Shown here: positions 1-9,352 of the stretch, in pieces
How positions within the stretch are numbered: position 1 is the stretch's first letter
How the letters are laid out: each line of letters opens with the position of its first letter
Source of the DNA: JAGOEF01 sp964511665
GTDB taxonomy: Bacteria; Bacteroidota; Bacteroidia; Bacteroidales; ML635J-15
NCBI GenBank assembly: GCA_964511665.1
Contig: CAZEHA010000021.1
Coordinates: 1 to 50,468 of the forward strand
Reading direction: 5' to 3'
Length of the DNA stretch: 50,468 nt
Program-made: the position numbers and the translations under genes
Notes under the pieces: generated by a model
What the model saw: the letters and a program-made list of their open reading frames with translations, nothing else
Database searches by the model: none
Told to the model about the DNA's origin: nothing

Positions 1-677
1 AATTTATTTTCGGTTTCCTTCAAATTACTGATATCGAAATAGAGAAACACCAACTGGTTTTCGTTGAACCTAAAAATATGTAGCTCGACGAACTTGTTCA
101 TGAATTTTGAGACAAATTCAATTTTTCGGGCTTCACCGGTCTTCAGCACTTCGTTGCATGTATCAAAAATAAGAGCCGCAATGGTTGTATCAACAATCTC
201 GGTGAGTGTTTTTATTTCGGTAGAAATACGGTTTAAACGCACCACTGCTTCGGCTGCCTGATTAATTTCGATAAACCGGAGATCGACAAGCTTGTTTTTT
301 TCGTAAACAGCTTCAAGCAAGAGCATGGGTTGCGATAGTTTCGAAATGATACGGAAATATTTTTCGCTGGCAAGCTTCATCTCTTCGTTTATTCTCTGAT
401 AGTTTTCGGTAAGCTGAATGTTAATCTGTTCTTTCTGGCGCAGTTCATCAATTATTAAATTGCGCTTTTTCAGCCGGCGATATATGGCAACAAAAAGCAA
501 AACTGCAACCAGCAACACATACAGCCATCCTTTAAGCGTTTGATACCGAGTTACTACAACCGGGTCGTCGGACAACGAAAGTATCAATTTATCGCTAAAC
601 GAAATATACAATATACTCAACACCAAATATACCAGAGGGATGGTAATTGCACTGATGATTGAATTCGTCTTCTTCAT
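1..677 (-). CDS. Membrane sensor protein with PAS-like domain, probable histidine kinase (partial)
   Basis: The reading frame is open from an ATG at 677 to the left edge, so about 225 residues of the N-terminal part are visible. A first membrane segment (about residues 9-27) is followed by a short loop containing FSDKL, then KGW and a second membrane segment (about 50-65), a charged coiled linker, and a PAS-like domain from about residue 105. This two-segment N-terminus with FSD and KGW motifs is familiar from PAS-type sensor kinases and GGDEF proteins, so the missing C-terminus is inferred to be a signalling output, most likely a histidine kinase. An in-frame ATG at 749 would add 24 residues; 677 fits the family layout better. 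It diverges from dapB. The substrate or signal cannot be told. Confidence 0.7.
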   Translation of the reverse strand, partial: MKKTNSIISAITIPLVYLVLSILYISFSDKLILSLSDDPVVVTRYQTLKGWLYVLLVAVLLFVAIYRRLKKRNLIIDELRQKEQINIQLTENYQRINEEMKLASEKYFRIISKLSQPMLLLEAVYEKNKLVDLRFIEINQAAEAVVRLNRISTEIKTLTEIVDTTIAALIFDTCNEVLKTGEARKIEFVSKFMNKFVELHIFRFNENQLVFLYFDISNLKETENK

Positions 678-832
678 AATTGCTAATGGCAAAACAAAAA
701 TAATGATTAAACTGTCAATATAGCTATTGAACCGAAAAAATGAGCTCATGAAAGTATAATTATCGTATGAAATTATCGGAAGATTAATATTTTCGACATT
801 TGAAATGAATTGTTAATTTTACCGCAAAAAAC

Positions 833-1558
833 ATGAGGATTGCAATACTTGGATATGGAAAAATGGGTCGGGAGATCGAAACTATGGCTTTGGAACTGGG
901 TCATAGTATTACTTGCATAATTGATGTTGCCGATATTGGGTTAATGCAATCAGACGCTTTTACGCAAAGCGACGTTGTAATAGAATTTACCTCGCCGCTT
1001 TCGGCACCCGATAATATAAAACGATGTATTGATATGGGCATAGCTGTTGTTACCGGGTCAACAGGCTGGTACAACAGATTATCGGAAATAACCAGCTATT
1101 GCGAACAACATAAAGGATGCATGTTCTATGCTTCGAACTTTAGCATTGGCATGAATGTTTTTTTTGAAATAAACCGCAATCTGGCTCGCTTACTTTCAAA
1201 TCACAACAACTACAATGCCCGATTGGAAGAAACACACCACTTGCAAAAACTCGACAAACCCAGCGGTACAGCCATTTCACTTGCCAACGATATTGTAAGC
1301 CAAAACAAGCAATATGTTAAATGGTCGTTAAATATGGCTGATGATATATCAACATTGCCGGTGTTTTCGTTTAGAGAAGGAGATGTTACCGGACAACACA
1401 GCATAGTTTGGGATAGTATGGTAGATACAATAACCATCAGTCATGAGGCAAAAAACCGTAAAGGCTTTGCCATGGGCGCCATTATGGCTGCTGAATTTTG
1501 CATTGGCAAACAGGGCGTTTTTCAAATGAGTGATTTATTAAACAGGCAAAATCAATAA
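833..1558 (+). CDS. dapB: 4-hydroxy-tetrahydrodipicolinate reductase
   Basis: Cytoplasmic enzyme of the lysine and diaminopimelate pathway that reduces the dihydrodipicolinate intermediate with NAD(P)H. The N-terminal Rossmann motif GYGKMGRE (residues 7-14) binds the cofactor. GSTGW (75-79) and the substrate motif ETHHLQKLDKPSGTA, with His135, His136 and Lys139 in the catalytic positions, identify the family. At 241 residues it has a normal length for Bacteroidota. It is the first gene of a four-gene plus-strand operon: one base separates its TAA from the ATG of lepB. A weak promoter-like pair (TTTC at 791-794 and TAATTTTA at 814-821, spacing 19) lies just upstream and would leave a very short leader. 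Diaminopimelate is a peptidoglycan precursor, so grouping with an envelope signal peptidase makes sense. Confidence 0.95.
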   Translation: MRIAILGYGKMGREIETMALELGHSITCIIDVADIGLMQSDAFTQSDVVIEFTSPLSAPDNIKRCIDMGIAVVTGSTGWYNRLSEITSYCEQHKGCMFYASNFSIGMNVFFEINRNLARLLSNHNNYNARLEETHHLQKLDKPSGTAISLANDIVSQNKQYVKWSLNMADDISTLPVFSFREGDVTGQHSIVWDSMVDTITISHEAKNRKGFAMGAIMAAEFCIGKQGVFQMSDLLNRQNQ

Positions 1559-1559
1559 T

Positions 1560-3134
1560 ATGGCAAAAACATTAAAATCGGCAAAACCCGCAAAAAAAAC
1601 CTTGTGGACAACCATAAAAGCAACGAAATTTGGCCGTTTCATCACCAACAGGTATTTTAATTTTGCACTTACTGCAGTGTCGTACATACTTTGGGTGATT
1701 TGGCTCGGCAACTACTGGTGGCTCTTTGGCTTGATTATTATTGTTGATATTTATATTACAAAGCGCGTAAGGTGGGCATTCTGGAAACCGCGCAAAGACA
1801 AAAAAATGGGAGTAATAAAACGCAAGACCCTTGAATGGGTCGATGCCATAATTTTTGCCGTTATTGCTGCTACTTTTATAAGGATTTTCTTTTTTGAAGC
1901 CTTTACAATCCCCACCAGTTCGATGGAAAAATCGCTGCTGATAGGCGATTATCTCTTTGTAAGTAAGGTTGCCTATGGCACCCGTGTTCCCATGACTCCC
2001 CTATCGTTGCCTTTTATGCATCACACACTATGGCTTACAAAAAAGACCCCCTCGTTTGTTACCTGGATTGAAACCGAATACCGCAGATTGACTGGTTTTG
2101 GCGAAATACAACGCGACGATATTGTGGTGTTCAACTACCCTACCGGCGATACGGTGGTGGTGCAAAATCAGGCTCAGGGGTACTACGACATCATATTGGT
2201 GATGGCCGAAGACCTAAAAATGCGCGACCTGAGTTCCGAAAAACCCTTACTTAGCGATGCTGATTATTATAAGCAGGCACGTAAACTACTTTGGGAAAAC
2301 GACACTATTGATATTGTTGTCCGCCCTGTTGATAAAAGAGAAAACTACATCAAGCGCTGTGTAGCTGTGCCTGGCGATACACTGGAAGTAAGAGAGGGAG
2401 AAGTGTTTATAAACGGCAAACAACAAAAAAACATCGAAGGGAAGCAGTTTAATTACTATGTCAGTTTGAAAACTGAGCAAACTAACATGGGGAACTATCA
2501 GGCGCAGTCGGGGCTGGATGTAAATACGCTGAAAAGCTTTGACATCAACTACGAAGATATGAATGTGATTGTGCAGACACATCGTGGGTTCGAGCTGAGA
2601 AACTACTTGTTTGCCGCAAACAAAGGCATCCCCATGACCAATCAACTTATCATGCCACTTACACAGTCGAGCCTGAACAAGGTAAGAAACCTGTATAGCG
2701 TGGCGTCGGTTACAAAAGCATCGCAGGAGAAAGGCGAGCGGAATTACCGTATATTTCCACATCATCAATCGTACAACTGGAACGAAGACTGGTTTGGTCC
2801 GTTGTGGGTTCCCAAAGCCGGTGTAACAATACCTCTCGACACCGCCATACTTCCGCCTTATGAACGCATCATTGGTTATTACGAAAACAATACTCTCGAA
2901 GTGAAAGGAGATAAGATATTTATAAACGGTAAAGAAGCCAATGAATACACATTCCGAATGAATTATTACTGGATGATGGGCGACAACCGGCACAACTCCG
3001 CCGACAGCCGTTTCTGGGGTTTTGTGCCCGAAGACCATGTGGTGGGCAAAGCATCAATTATTTGGTTTTCGAAAGACAAAGAGACCGGTAAAATACGCTG
3101 GAACCGTATATTCAAGAAGATACACTCTATGTAA
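1560..3134 (+). CDS. lepB: Signal peptidase I
   Basis: Membrane-bound serine protease (family S26) that removes signal peptides from Sec-exported proteins. Hydrophobic segments lie at about residues 34-66 and 93-112. Box B TIPTSSMEKS carries the nucleophile Ser121. Box C RDDIVVFNYP begins at 185. Box D YIKRCVAVPGD carries the general base Lys265. Box E GDNRHNSADSRFWGFV begins near 474. At 524 residues it is longer than the Escherichia coli enzyme (324) because of inserted segments between boxes C and D and between D and E; long forms are common in this phylum. The gene abuts dapB (one base) and the second S26-like gene, whose ATG follows its stop codon directly. Confidence 0.93.
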   Translation: MAKTLKSAKPAKKTLWTTIKATKFGRFITNRYFNFALTAVSYILWVIWLGNYWWLFGLIIIVDIYITKRVRWAFWKPRKDKKMGVIKRKTLEWVDAIIFAVIAATFIRIFFFEAFTIPTSSMEKSLLIGDYLFVSKVAYGTRVPMTPLSLPFMHHTLWLTKKTPSFVTWIETEYRRLTGFGEIQRDDIVVFNYPTGDTVVVQNQAQGYYDIILVMAEDLKMRDLSSEKPLLSDADYYKQARKLLWENDTIDIVVRPVDKRENYIKRCVAVPGDTLEVREGEVFINGKQQKNIEGKQFNYYVSLKTEQTNMGNYQAQSGLDVNTLKSFDINYEDMNVIVQTHRGFELRNYLFAANKGIPMTNQLIMPLTQSSLNKVRNLYSVASVTKASQEKGERNYRIFPHHQSYNWNEDWFGPLWVPKAGVTIPLDTAILPPYERIIGYYENNTLEVKGDKIFINGKEANEYTFRMNYYWMMGDNRHNSADSRFWGFVPEDHVVGKASIIWFSKDKETGKIRWNRIFKKIHSM

Positions 3135-4004
3135 ATGAGGCGCAGTATTGTAATAATAATAATTGTTGTTGCTGCATTCTCACTGGGTTTTTCAACATTT
3201 TATACTGTTTCGATAATTGATGGAGATAATCCCGACAATAAGCGAGAATGGGTTATTATCAGAAAAACAAGAGGAATAGATCGGTTTTATGCTTCGCTTC
3301 TGCCAGACTTACACATTATCGAAAGGGGCGACCGTATAGCGTTTGCCGACCCACAAGTGCATGATACCGGCTTAAAACAACGCGAAGTACTTGTACGAAG
3401 GGTGATTGGCCTGCCGGGAGATATAGTAAGCATTTCGGCAAAGAAGGTAAGTGTAAACGGTAAAGTACTGAACGAGTGGTACCCGTTGTTTTTTGAATAT
3501 CGGCTGAGCGTGGAAGCCGGTTTTGATGAGAATCTACTCAAAAACAAATCGATTTATCATATCGACACCATCTCAACGGGTAGGGCCTATAACATAAGCA
3601 CCGACCCCGAAACTGCTGCAGCCCTGGCTTCGGAGCAAGGTGTTGTAAATATCAGGCAGGTAAGCATTAATAAAGGCGAAATGGTAATGGATTATTTTCC
3701 GAAAGACCCGCACTTTTTGTGGAATAAAGACTACTTCGGGCCGGTTGCCATTCCTCAACAGGATGTTACCATTATGTTGAACTACCGAAATGCAGGTGCT
3801 TACCGCAAGATAATTGACGTGTACGAAAACAATGAATTGCTGGTAAGTCAATCGGAAATACGCATCAACAATCAGGTGGCAGATAAATATGTATTCGAGC
3901 TCGATTATTACTTTGTAATGAGCGACAATCGTGATGGTGGCATCGATTCGAGGCATTTTGGTTTTTTACCGCAAACAAAAATCATAGGGAAAGTTGTTTT
4001 TTAA
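3135..4004 (+). CDS. Signal-peptidase-I-like protein, catalytic residues apparently lost
   Basis: A 289-residue paralogue of the preceding signal peptidase with one N-terminal membrane segment (residues 4-22). Box C-like RGDRIAFADP (64-73), box D-like LVRRVIGLPGD (86-96) and box E-like MSDNRDGGIDSRHFGFLP are preserved. The catalytic Lys position in box D is Arg88. The region where box B should lie (about 43-62) has no PSxSM-type serine motif. These are direct observations; from them I infer a non-proteolytic homologue, perhaps a partner or regulator of lepB. It starts on the base after the lepB stop, and its TAA overlaps the wbqC-like ATG by one base, so the genes are translationally linked. 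A diverged active enzyme using a different serine cannot be excluded by eye. Confidence 0.8.
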   Translation: MRRSIVIIIIVVAAFSLGFSTFYTVSIIDGDNPDNKREWVIIRKTRGIDRFYASLLPDLHIIERGDRIAFADPQVHDTGLKQREVLVRRVIGLPGDIVSISAKKVSVNGKVLNEWYPLFFEYRLSVEAGFDENLLKNKSIYHIDTISTGRAYNISTDPETAAALASEQGVVNIRQVSINKGEMVMDYFPKDPHFLWNKDYFGPVAIPQQDVTIMLNYRNAGAYRKIIDVYENNELLVSQSEIRINNQVADKYVFELDYYFVMSDNRDGGIDSRHFGFLPQTKIIGKVVF

Positions 4005-4651
4005 TGGAACATAACAGGGTAATTCTAAGTACAGCCTATTTTGCACCGATACAGTATTATTCGAAACTGTCGTTGTATAGCCATATAATTATTGAGAATT
4101 GCGAAACCTATCCGAAACAAAGCTACCGAAACCGCTGCTATATACTCAGCAGCAACGGCCCCTTGCCACTAAGTATTCCTGTTGACAAAGGCATTAGCGG
4201 CAAGCGTACAATAAGCGATATCACCATCGACTATAGCTCGCGCTGGCAATCGATTCATCTTCATGCACTAAAATCGGCCTATCGCAACTCGGCCTATTTC
4301 GATTATTATATCGATGAACTGATGTGTTTCTTTTTGAATAAAGAGAAATACCTCATCGATCTCAACACTAATATTCTTGAAAAAACAATGGAAATCGTTG
4401 GGATGCAGCGCAACCTAGAATTTTCGGGAACTTACCGGAAACAATGGTCAGTATGCGACGATTTCAGAAACAGCATCCATCCCAAACCCCAATACAACAG
4501 CATCGACAAGCAGTTTTGCGCAAAGCCATATTATCAGGTATTCGGCGAAAGACAGTATTTCGCTCCCAACATGTCGATACTTGACCTCATATTCAACGAG
4601 GGGCCTTTAAGTCTTCAGATTATCAGAGACTGCTCCCGCCACAATGTTTAG
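4004..4651 (+). CDS. WbqC-family protein
   Basis: A 215-residue protein of the WbqC-like family, recognised from the N-terminal pattern STAYFAPIQYYSKL, the central NRCYILSSNGPLPLSIPV, and the RWQSIHLHALKSAYRNSAYF segment (about residues 80-100) followed by FDYYIDEL. No signal peptide or membrane segment is seen, so it is probably cytoplasmic. WbqC was named from O-antigen gene clusters and its biochemical role is not firmly established; I do not assign one. It is the last gene of the dapB operon, overlapping the previous stop by one base, and it converges with the cyclophilin gene 15 bases away. No convincing terminator lies between them. Confidence 0.88.
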   Translation: MEHNRVILSTAYFAPIQYYSKLSLYSHIIIENCETYPKQSYRNRCYILSSNGPLPLSIPVDKGISGKRTISDITIDYSSRWQSIHLHALKSAYRNSAYFDYYIDELMCFFLNKEKYLIDLNTNILEKTMEIVGMQRNLEFSGTYRKQWSVCDDFRNSIHPKPQYNSIDKQFCAKPYYQVFGERQYFAPNMSILDLIFNEGPLSLQIIRDCSRHNV

Positions 4652-4666
4652 GAAAAGAGAATGTAA

Positions 4667-5131
4667 CTAATTGTTTTCTCTTACTATGCTAATTGATTCA
4701 ATTACGTCGCCCTGTTCAATTTCGTCGATAATATCGAGACCTTCGAAAACCTTGCCGAAACAAGTATGCACGCCATCGAGGTGGGCGGTATTGCGGCGGC
4801 TGTGGCAAATAAAGAATTGAGAGCCTCCGGTATTACGGCCGGCATGAGCCATCGATAGCACTCCGCGTTCGTGAAACTGTTTTGGAGCCGATGTTTCGCA
4901 TTGAATTTTATATCCGGGGCCTCCGGTTCCAACGCGACGATCGCCTTCGGTTTTCGAAAAAGGACAACCTCCCTGCACAACAAAATCGGGGATTACTCGA
5001 TGGAAACGCAGTCCATTATAGAAACCTTCTTCGGCAAGTTTAATAAAGTTTTCGGCAGCAATCGGTGTTTCAGTCACATAAAGTTCAGCTTTCATCAAGC
5101 CTTTTTCGGTTGTAATTTCTGCTATTGTCAT
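4667..5131 (-). CDS. Cyclophilin-type peptidyl-prolyl isomerase
   Basis: A 154-residue cyclophilin that catalyses cis-trans isomerisation of prolyl peptide bonds. Motifs seen are FHRVIPDFVVQGG with the catalytic Arg, GGPGYKIQCE, HAGRNTGGSQFFI and HLDGVHTCFGKV. There is no signal peptide, so it is probably cytoplasmic, unlike its neighbours. The frame can be extended to a TTG at 5164, which would overlap the upstream gene; the ATG at 5131, 11 bases after that gene's stop, is preferred because it starts at MTIAEITTEKG, a normal cyclophilin N-terminus. It is the last gene of the guaB folding-factor operon. Confidence 0.93.
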   Translation of the reverse strand: MTIAEITTEKGLMKAELYVTETPIAAENFIKLAEEGFYNGLRFHRVIPDFVVQGGCPFSKTEGDRRVGTGGPGYKIQCETSAPKQFHERGVLSMAHAGRNTGGSQFFICHSRRNTAHLDGVHTCFGKVFEGLDIIDEIEQGDVIESISIVRENN

Positions 5132-5142
5132 AATGATTAAGT

Positions 5143-6504
5143 TTATTTTCCTGAATCGGTCCAATCGGCATATTCAAACTGACAATTGGCATAGGAATCG
5201 TCGATAAAAATGTAGGTTATTTTAATTTGTTTTGCTATCCAGTTTTTAATGCGCTTCAGCTGCTCTGCTTGTAATGCATACTGCGATAATTCCTGAAAAT
5301 CGTCGTTTAGGTTGGCAACGTGTTCGTCAACTTTTTTATCGAGTCGAACAATTTTAAACACTTTTTTTCCTCTGTAGTCGGTGGTTTCGAAAACTGAGCT
5401 CACCTGAGCTTCGTTTAGTTGATTCAATATTTTCAATGTGCTTGGGTCGATATGTTCCTTCGGAAATTTCGAATTGCCCGTGTAGGGGTTCATGGCTATC
5501 CCTCCGTTCTGTTTCGAATCGGTATCGTCGCTATATTTAGCAGCTGCTTGCTGAAAGCTCAACGAGTCGGAAGAAACGTAGCCTGATACCGTTTCTAACT
5601 CGGCTTTAGCCTTTTTCATATCTTCGTCAGAAATTTCGGGTGTTATAAGAATATGTCTTACATTCACCAATTCGCCTCTTCGTTCGATGAGTTTGATAAT
5701 GTGATATCCAAACTCTGTCTCAATAATTCGCGAAACATCATCGGTGCTCTGAAGGCTGAACGCAACTTCGGCAAATTCGGGAACCAAATCGCCACGACTC
5801 ACAAAGCCCAACTCTCCTCCCTTCACCGCAGAACCCGGATCTTGTGAGTATAACACGGCAAGGGTTGCAAAATTATCACCTTTCACAATGCGTTCGCGCA
5901 AGTCGTTCAGTTTATCGTAGCTATATTTTTTTTGCTCGTCGCTAACATCGGGATAAATTATTATCTGACTGAATTCGTAGCTGGCCGGAACCTGTGGCAG
6001 ACTATCTTTGGGTATGGAGTTGTAGTAAAATCGCACATCGGATGGACTCACTTTTATGTCGGCCGTTAGTTTCTGCTGCATCTTTTGAACCAGCAGCTGT
6101 TCTTTGATGATATTTCTAAACTCGTCTCTTATTTCGCTGATACTTTTGTTGTAAAACTCTTCCAGTTTTTTTTCGGATCCCATTTGATTGATAAAAACAC
6201 TGAGACGTCGATTCAACTCTGTGTCAACTTCCTTAAAAGTAACCTCTACGCTATCTATTTTCGCCTGATTCAACAAGAGTTTCTGAAACAGCAACTCTTC
6301 GAGAATCTCACATTTTAAATCGACACTATTGGAATAGTAGTTTTGACTCATCAATTGTATGTACTGGCTTTCGATGTCGGACTTTAGGATGTGACTATTA
6401 CCAACCACAGCAACCACCTGATCGATAACCTCCTGCGATTGCAACTGCGACATCGGGAGTAATAGTGTTAAAAATATCAATATTTTATTTTTCATAAGCA
6501 TCAT
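5143..6504 (-). CDS. SurA-like periplasmic chaperone with two parvulin domains
   Basis: A 453-residue exported protein with a signal peptide (about residues 1-23, ending near LQSQ). An N-terminal SurA-type chaperone region starts at VIDQVVAVVGNSHILKSDIE and runs to about 170. It is followed by two parvulin (rotamase) domains, about 174-275 (GGELGFVSRGDLVPEF, GYHIIKLIERR) and about 282-390 (VRHILITP, NGGIAMNPYTGNSKFP). SurA proteins escort outer-membrane proteins through the periplasm, and this architecture matches, so a role in barrel assembly is likely. Its ATG overlaps the TGA of the upstream lipoprotein gene by four bases, indicating coupled translation. The name surA is not given because several paralogues sit here. 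Confidence 0.88.
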   Translation of the reverse strand: MMLMKNKILIFLTLLLPMSQLQSQEVIDQVVAVVGNSHILKSDIESQYIQLMSQNYYSNSVDLKCEILEELLFQKLLLNQAKIDSVEVTFKEVDTELNRRLSVFINQMGSEKKLEEFYNKSISEIRDEFRNIIKEQLLVQKMQQKLTADIKVSPSDVRFYYNSIPKDSLPQVPASYEFSQIIIYPDVSDEQKKYSYDKLNDLRERIVKGDNFATLAVLYSQDPGSAVKGGELGFVSRGDLVPEFAEVAFSLQSTDDVSRIIETEFGYHIIKLIERRGELVNVRHILITPEISDEDMKKAKAELETVSGYVSSDSLSFQQAAAKYSDDTDSKQNGGIAMNPYTGNSKFPKEHIDPSTLKILNQLNEAQVSSVFETTDYRGKKVFKIVRLDKKVDEHVANLNDDFQELSQYALQAEQLKRIKNWIAKQIKITYIFIDDSYANCQFEYADWTDSGK

Positions 6505-7355
6505 TTTTTAATATAAACCCGTCCACTTCCTTCTGCTTTAATATATAGCTGTTTCCGATACATGGCCATAAAATCACGGGCCCGTTTCTGAAGAATTGTT
6601 TTTCGAATATCGTCGTAGAGAACCTCTACCGGTGGATTTGTTCCTACGGGTAACAAATCGTCGATTTTAATGATATAACGGAGGCTATCGTCGAAACACT
6701 CATACATTTCGTTTATCTCTAATACTTCGGGTGCGACATTGGCCTCACATGGAAAATACCGGTAGAATTCGTTCAGTTTCATCCATTTGTCGATATACAC
6801 AATATTTAAACCTGCTTTCTCGCAAAACTCAAAAAGCTCTTCGATATCATCCGATTCAGTATCACGCATTGTTTTCATAACATCAGTGTAATCGAAAACA
6901 CGCACATCGAAAATAATAGCATGCAGTTTTATCACAGGCTGGCTTAAAGCAAATTGATGCAAATATTGTGAATAGTATTCATGTATTTCGTCGGTTTTAA
7001 CCACAGTATCGAGTTTACGCGCCTGCAATTGTTGTTCGAAATGATAGGTATAAAGCGACATACGATAGTTTTCGAGTTTCTCGTATATTTCAGCAGTGTC
7101 TGAAATATTTGCCTTTGCTTCGTTATAGAACAATTGCTGATACACCCAATCGTTGATAATTTTCGCAGCAAAAGCAGCACTGTCGGTTTTCGATAAATTA
7201 TGGGGCATTAGCTTTTCAAGGTCTGATCTGAATAATTGTTTATCGTCGACGCGGGCAAGCAGTGTATTTTCCGGTTCCTGCTGTTGCCTGCACGACATTA
7301 CAAAAATCAATAACGCGAAAAGCAGAAATATATTATAAAGAGCAAAACGATGCAT
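6501..7355 (-). CDS. SurA-like lipoprotein lacking a parvulin domain
   Basis: A 284-residue predicted lipoprotein. The N-terminal hydrophobic segment ends in VMSC, a lipobox with the acylated Cys at about residue 22. The following part (LLARVDDKQLFRSDLEKL, then INDWVYQQLFYNEA) resembles the N-terminal helical chaperone region of SurA-type isomerases, but I find no parvulin signature (no GGELGW-type or GYH motif) in the rest. It is therefore probably a chaperone-only relative anchored in a membrane facing the periplasm. It sits between two double-parvulin genes, 16 bases after one and overlapping the other by four bases, which supports a joint role in envelope protein folding. Exact function is not known. 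Confidence 0.72.
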   Translation of the reverse strand: MHRFALYNIFLLFALLIFVMSCRQQQEPENTLLARVDDKQLFRSDLEKLMPHNLSKTDSAAFAAKIINDWVYQQLFYNEAKANISDTAEIYEKLENYRMSLYTYHFEQQLQARKLDTVVKTDEIHEYYSQYLHQFALSQPVIKLHAIIFDVRVFDYTDVMKTMRDTESDDIEELFEFCEKAGLNIVYIDKWMKLNEFYRYFPCEANVAPEVLEINEMYECFDDSLRYIIKIDDLLPVGTNPPVEVLYDDIRKTILQKRARDFMAMYRKQLYIKAEGSGRVYIKK

Positions 7356-7371
7356 ATATAATTATTAGACC

Positions 7372-9330
7372 TTAACGTGCTACCGACTTCAGCACATCTT
7401 CGTGAAGTACTACCTTATAGCGTGATCTCAGTTTTTTTATCCATGCTGTTTCGAGATAGTTCTGGTAATCGGCAGTAATTATTCCCCTGGCTTCGTCAAT
7501 GGTCTTGGGCATGGGTGCTATCACCTGAACACTGGCAAAGTTTAAATCGTCAATCTTCACAATAGCCGACACACCGGGCTGTTCAGGCAACTGGCTCATT
7601 GCAACGATTTTATCGACTTCTTCGTTCTGCCCTTTTGCAAAACGACCGTTGATTCCAAGCACTACTGTGTTACTATCCTTTTTATTCAACGATTTTGTAA
7701 TTGCATCGGTGCTGCTTCCCTTTTGCAACATCTTGTTCAGTTTTGCTGCGTTTTTCGCCGAGTTGCATGTATATTTCTTCACTTCGTAACGCATACCCCA
7801 CATATAATTCGTTTTATTGTTCTCGTAGAAATCGCGTAAGCCTACGGTATCGGTAACTGCTTTTGTCCATACCAATTGATCGGTCAGCTCGAACAATAAT
7901 ATTCCATCGTGGTATTCCTGCATCAAATATTTGAATTGCGGATATTTCAATTCCAGCCTCGACTGCTCGTAATCGACAATGTTTTTATCGACAAAACTAT
8001 TGAATGCGTTATCAACAAAACTCACAATAGGTTGCACGGGTTGTTTACGGTTCATTCGGTCGAGAAACTCGGCAAAATCGCTTTGCAATAGTTTCGCATC
8101 GCCAAACTCACAGATCACATTATTCAAGGCAAGTGCTTCTGAGGCATCCCAGGTTCCCTCGAAAACCGAATCGGTTACCAGCTTATAGAACGCAGCCACA
8201 GCTTTATTATCATATTTAAAATTATACTCTTTCTTCAGGCGATCGATAACCACGGTTCTGCTGCGTGATGCCCTGGCAGAATTAGAAATTTTTGATTTTA
8301 TTTCGGCTTTCGCTTCATCGAAAGTCTTTATATCTTGTTTTTCTAATACCTTAATAATATGCCATCCGTAGGAAGTTTTCAAGGGTTCCGAAACCTGTCC
8401 AACGTGGTCGAGAGCAAAAACGGCATCTTCAAAATTACGTATCATTTTTCCACCTACATCAATCCAACCAAGGTTGCCTCCGTTGTTGGCGGTTTGCCTG
8501 TCTTCGCTGAATTCTTTAGCCAATTCGCCAAAATCTTCTCCTTTTTTAATACGCACCAATACTTCAACTACACGACTCTCGGCCTCGGCAATTTGTTCAG
8601 GGCTGGCATCGCGTGGAACCATAATCATAATATGAGCCACCTTATAGCGTCCCTTGGCCGGTCGTTTGTTTTCCACTTTAAGAACATGGTAACCGAAGCG
8701 TGTTCTGAACGGCTGTGAAAAAGAACCAACCGGGGTGTTATACATTTGCGATTCGAACTCGTACACCAATCCGAATACAGTGCGCCATCCCAATTCACCA
8801 TTGTTATGTTTCACCGATTCGTCCTCGCTGAGTTGTTGAGCCAGGCTCGAAAAATCGCTGCCCTTGCGCAACTGGTTGTACACAGCCTGAATTTTATTGT
8901 AAGCAATCAGCGTATCTTCGGGCGAAGCATTCTGATCGACCTTGATAAGAATATGACTCACATTTACGTCGTATTTCATGCGCTCGTAGGCTTCGGCAAT
9001 AAGTTCTTCTTCAACCGATTTGTCGGTAAGGTAAGGTTGTGCAAGTTGCTGCCTGTATCCGTTGAGTTCGGTAACAAACGATTTTGTGGTGTCGAGCCCG
9101 AGTTTTTCGGCTTCGATAACTTTGAGTTTAAAATTGATGAACAAATCCATATAATCCATCATGGCCGAAAAGCTCATGGCGTTTTCGTCGGTATTGTTTT
9201 TCTGATAGATGTGCAGAAACTCGTTCACATCAATTTTATGGTCATCAATTTCGAGCAAAACAGTTTGCTGCGCAACAGCATTGAAAAAAAACACAATGCC
9301 AATCGATACAAAAAAAATCAGTTTTTTCAT
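7372..9330 (-). CDS. Periplasmic parvulin-type peptidyl-prolyl isomerase, two rotamase domains
   Basis: A 652-residue exported protein with a signal peptide (about residues 1-20, AVAQ). A SurA/PpiD-like N-terminal region (EIDDHKIDVNEFLHIYQK) precedes two parvulin domains at about 121-222 (VSHILIKVD, NNGELGWRTVFGLVYEFE, GYHVLKVENKRP) and about 228-335 (VAHIMIMVP, NGGNLGWIDVGGKM, YGWHIIKVLEKQ). A C-terminal region of about 300 residues has no recognised domain. It is probably a soluble periplasmic foldase. It follows guaB by 22 bases and is followed by the parvulin-less lipoprotein 16 bases later, making the first of three related folding factors in this operon. Confidence 0.9.
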   Translation of the reverse strand: MKKLIFFVSIGIVFFFNAVAQQTVLLEIDDHKIDVNEFLHIYQKNNTDENAMSFSAMMDYMDLFINFKLKVIEAEKLGLDTTKSFVTELNGYRQQLAQPYLTDKSVEEELIAEAYERMKYDVNVSHILIKVDQNASPEDTLIAYNKIQAVYNQLRKGSDFSSLAQQLSEDESVKHNNGELGWRTVFGLVYEFESQMYNTPVGSFSQPFRTRFGYHVLKVENKRPAKGRYKVAHIMIMVPRDASPEQIAEAESRVVEVLVRIKKGEDFGELAKEFSEDRQTANNGGNLGWIDVGGKMIRNFEDAVFALDHVGQVSEPLKTSYGWHIIKVLEKQDIKTFDEAKAEIKSKISNSARASRSRTVVIDRLKKEYNFKYDNKAVAAFYKLVTDSVFEGTWDASEALALNNVICEFGDAKLLQSDFAEFLDRMNRKQPVQPIVSFVDNAFNSFVDKNIVDYEQSRLELKYPQFKYLMQEYHDGILLFELTDQLVWTKAVTDTVGLRDFYENNKTNYMWGMRYEVKKYTCNSAKNAAKLNKMLQKGSSTDAITKSLNKKDSNTVVLGINGRFAKGQNEEVDKIVAMSQLPEQPGVSAIVKIDDLNFASVQVIAPMPKTIDEARGIITADYQNYLETAWIKKLRSRYKVVLHEDVLKSVAR

Positions 9331-9352
9331 AATTATCTATTCTTTAATTTAA

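Noticed and set aside
2286..3038. 250-codon open frame on the minus strand
   Set aside because: It lies entirely inside lepB, whose motifs are unambiguous, and its translation has no recognisable domain or signal.
4653..4684. Possible bidirectional terminator between the wbqC-like and cyclophilin genes
   Set aside because: The stem AAGAGAA/TTCTCTT is only seven AT-rich pairs with a 14-base loop and extends into the cyclophilin coding sequence.
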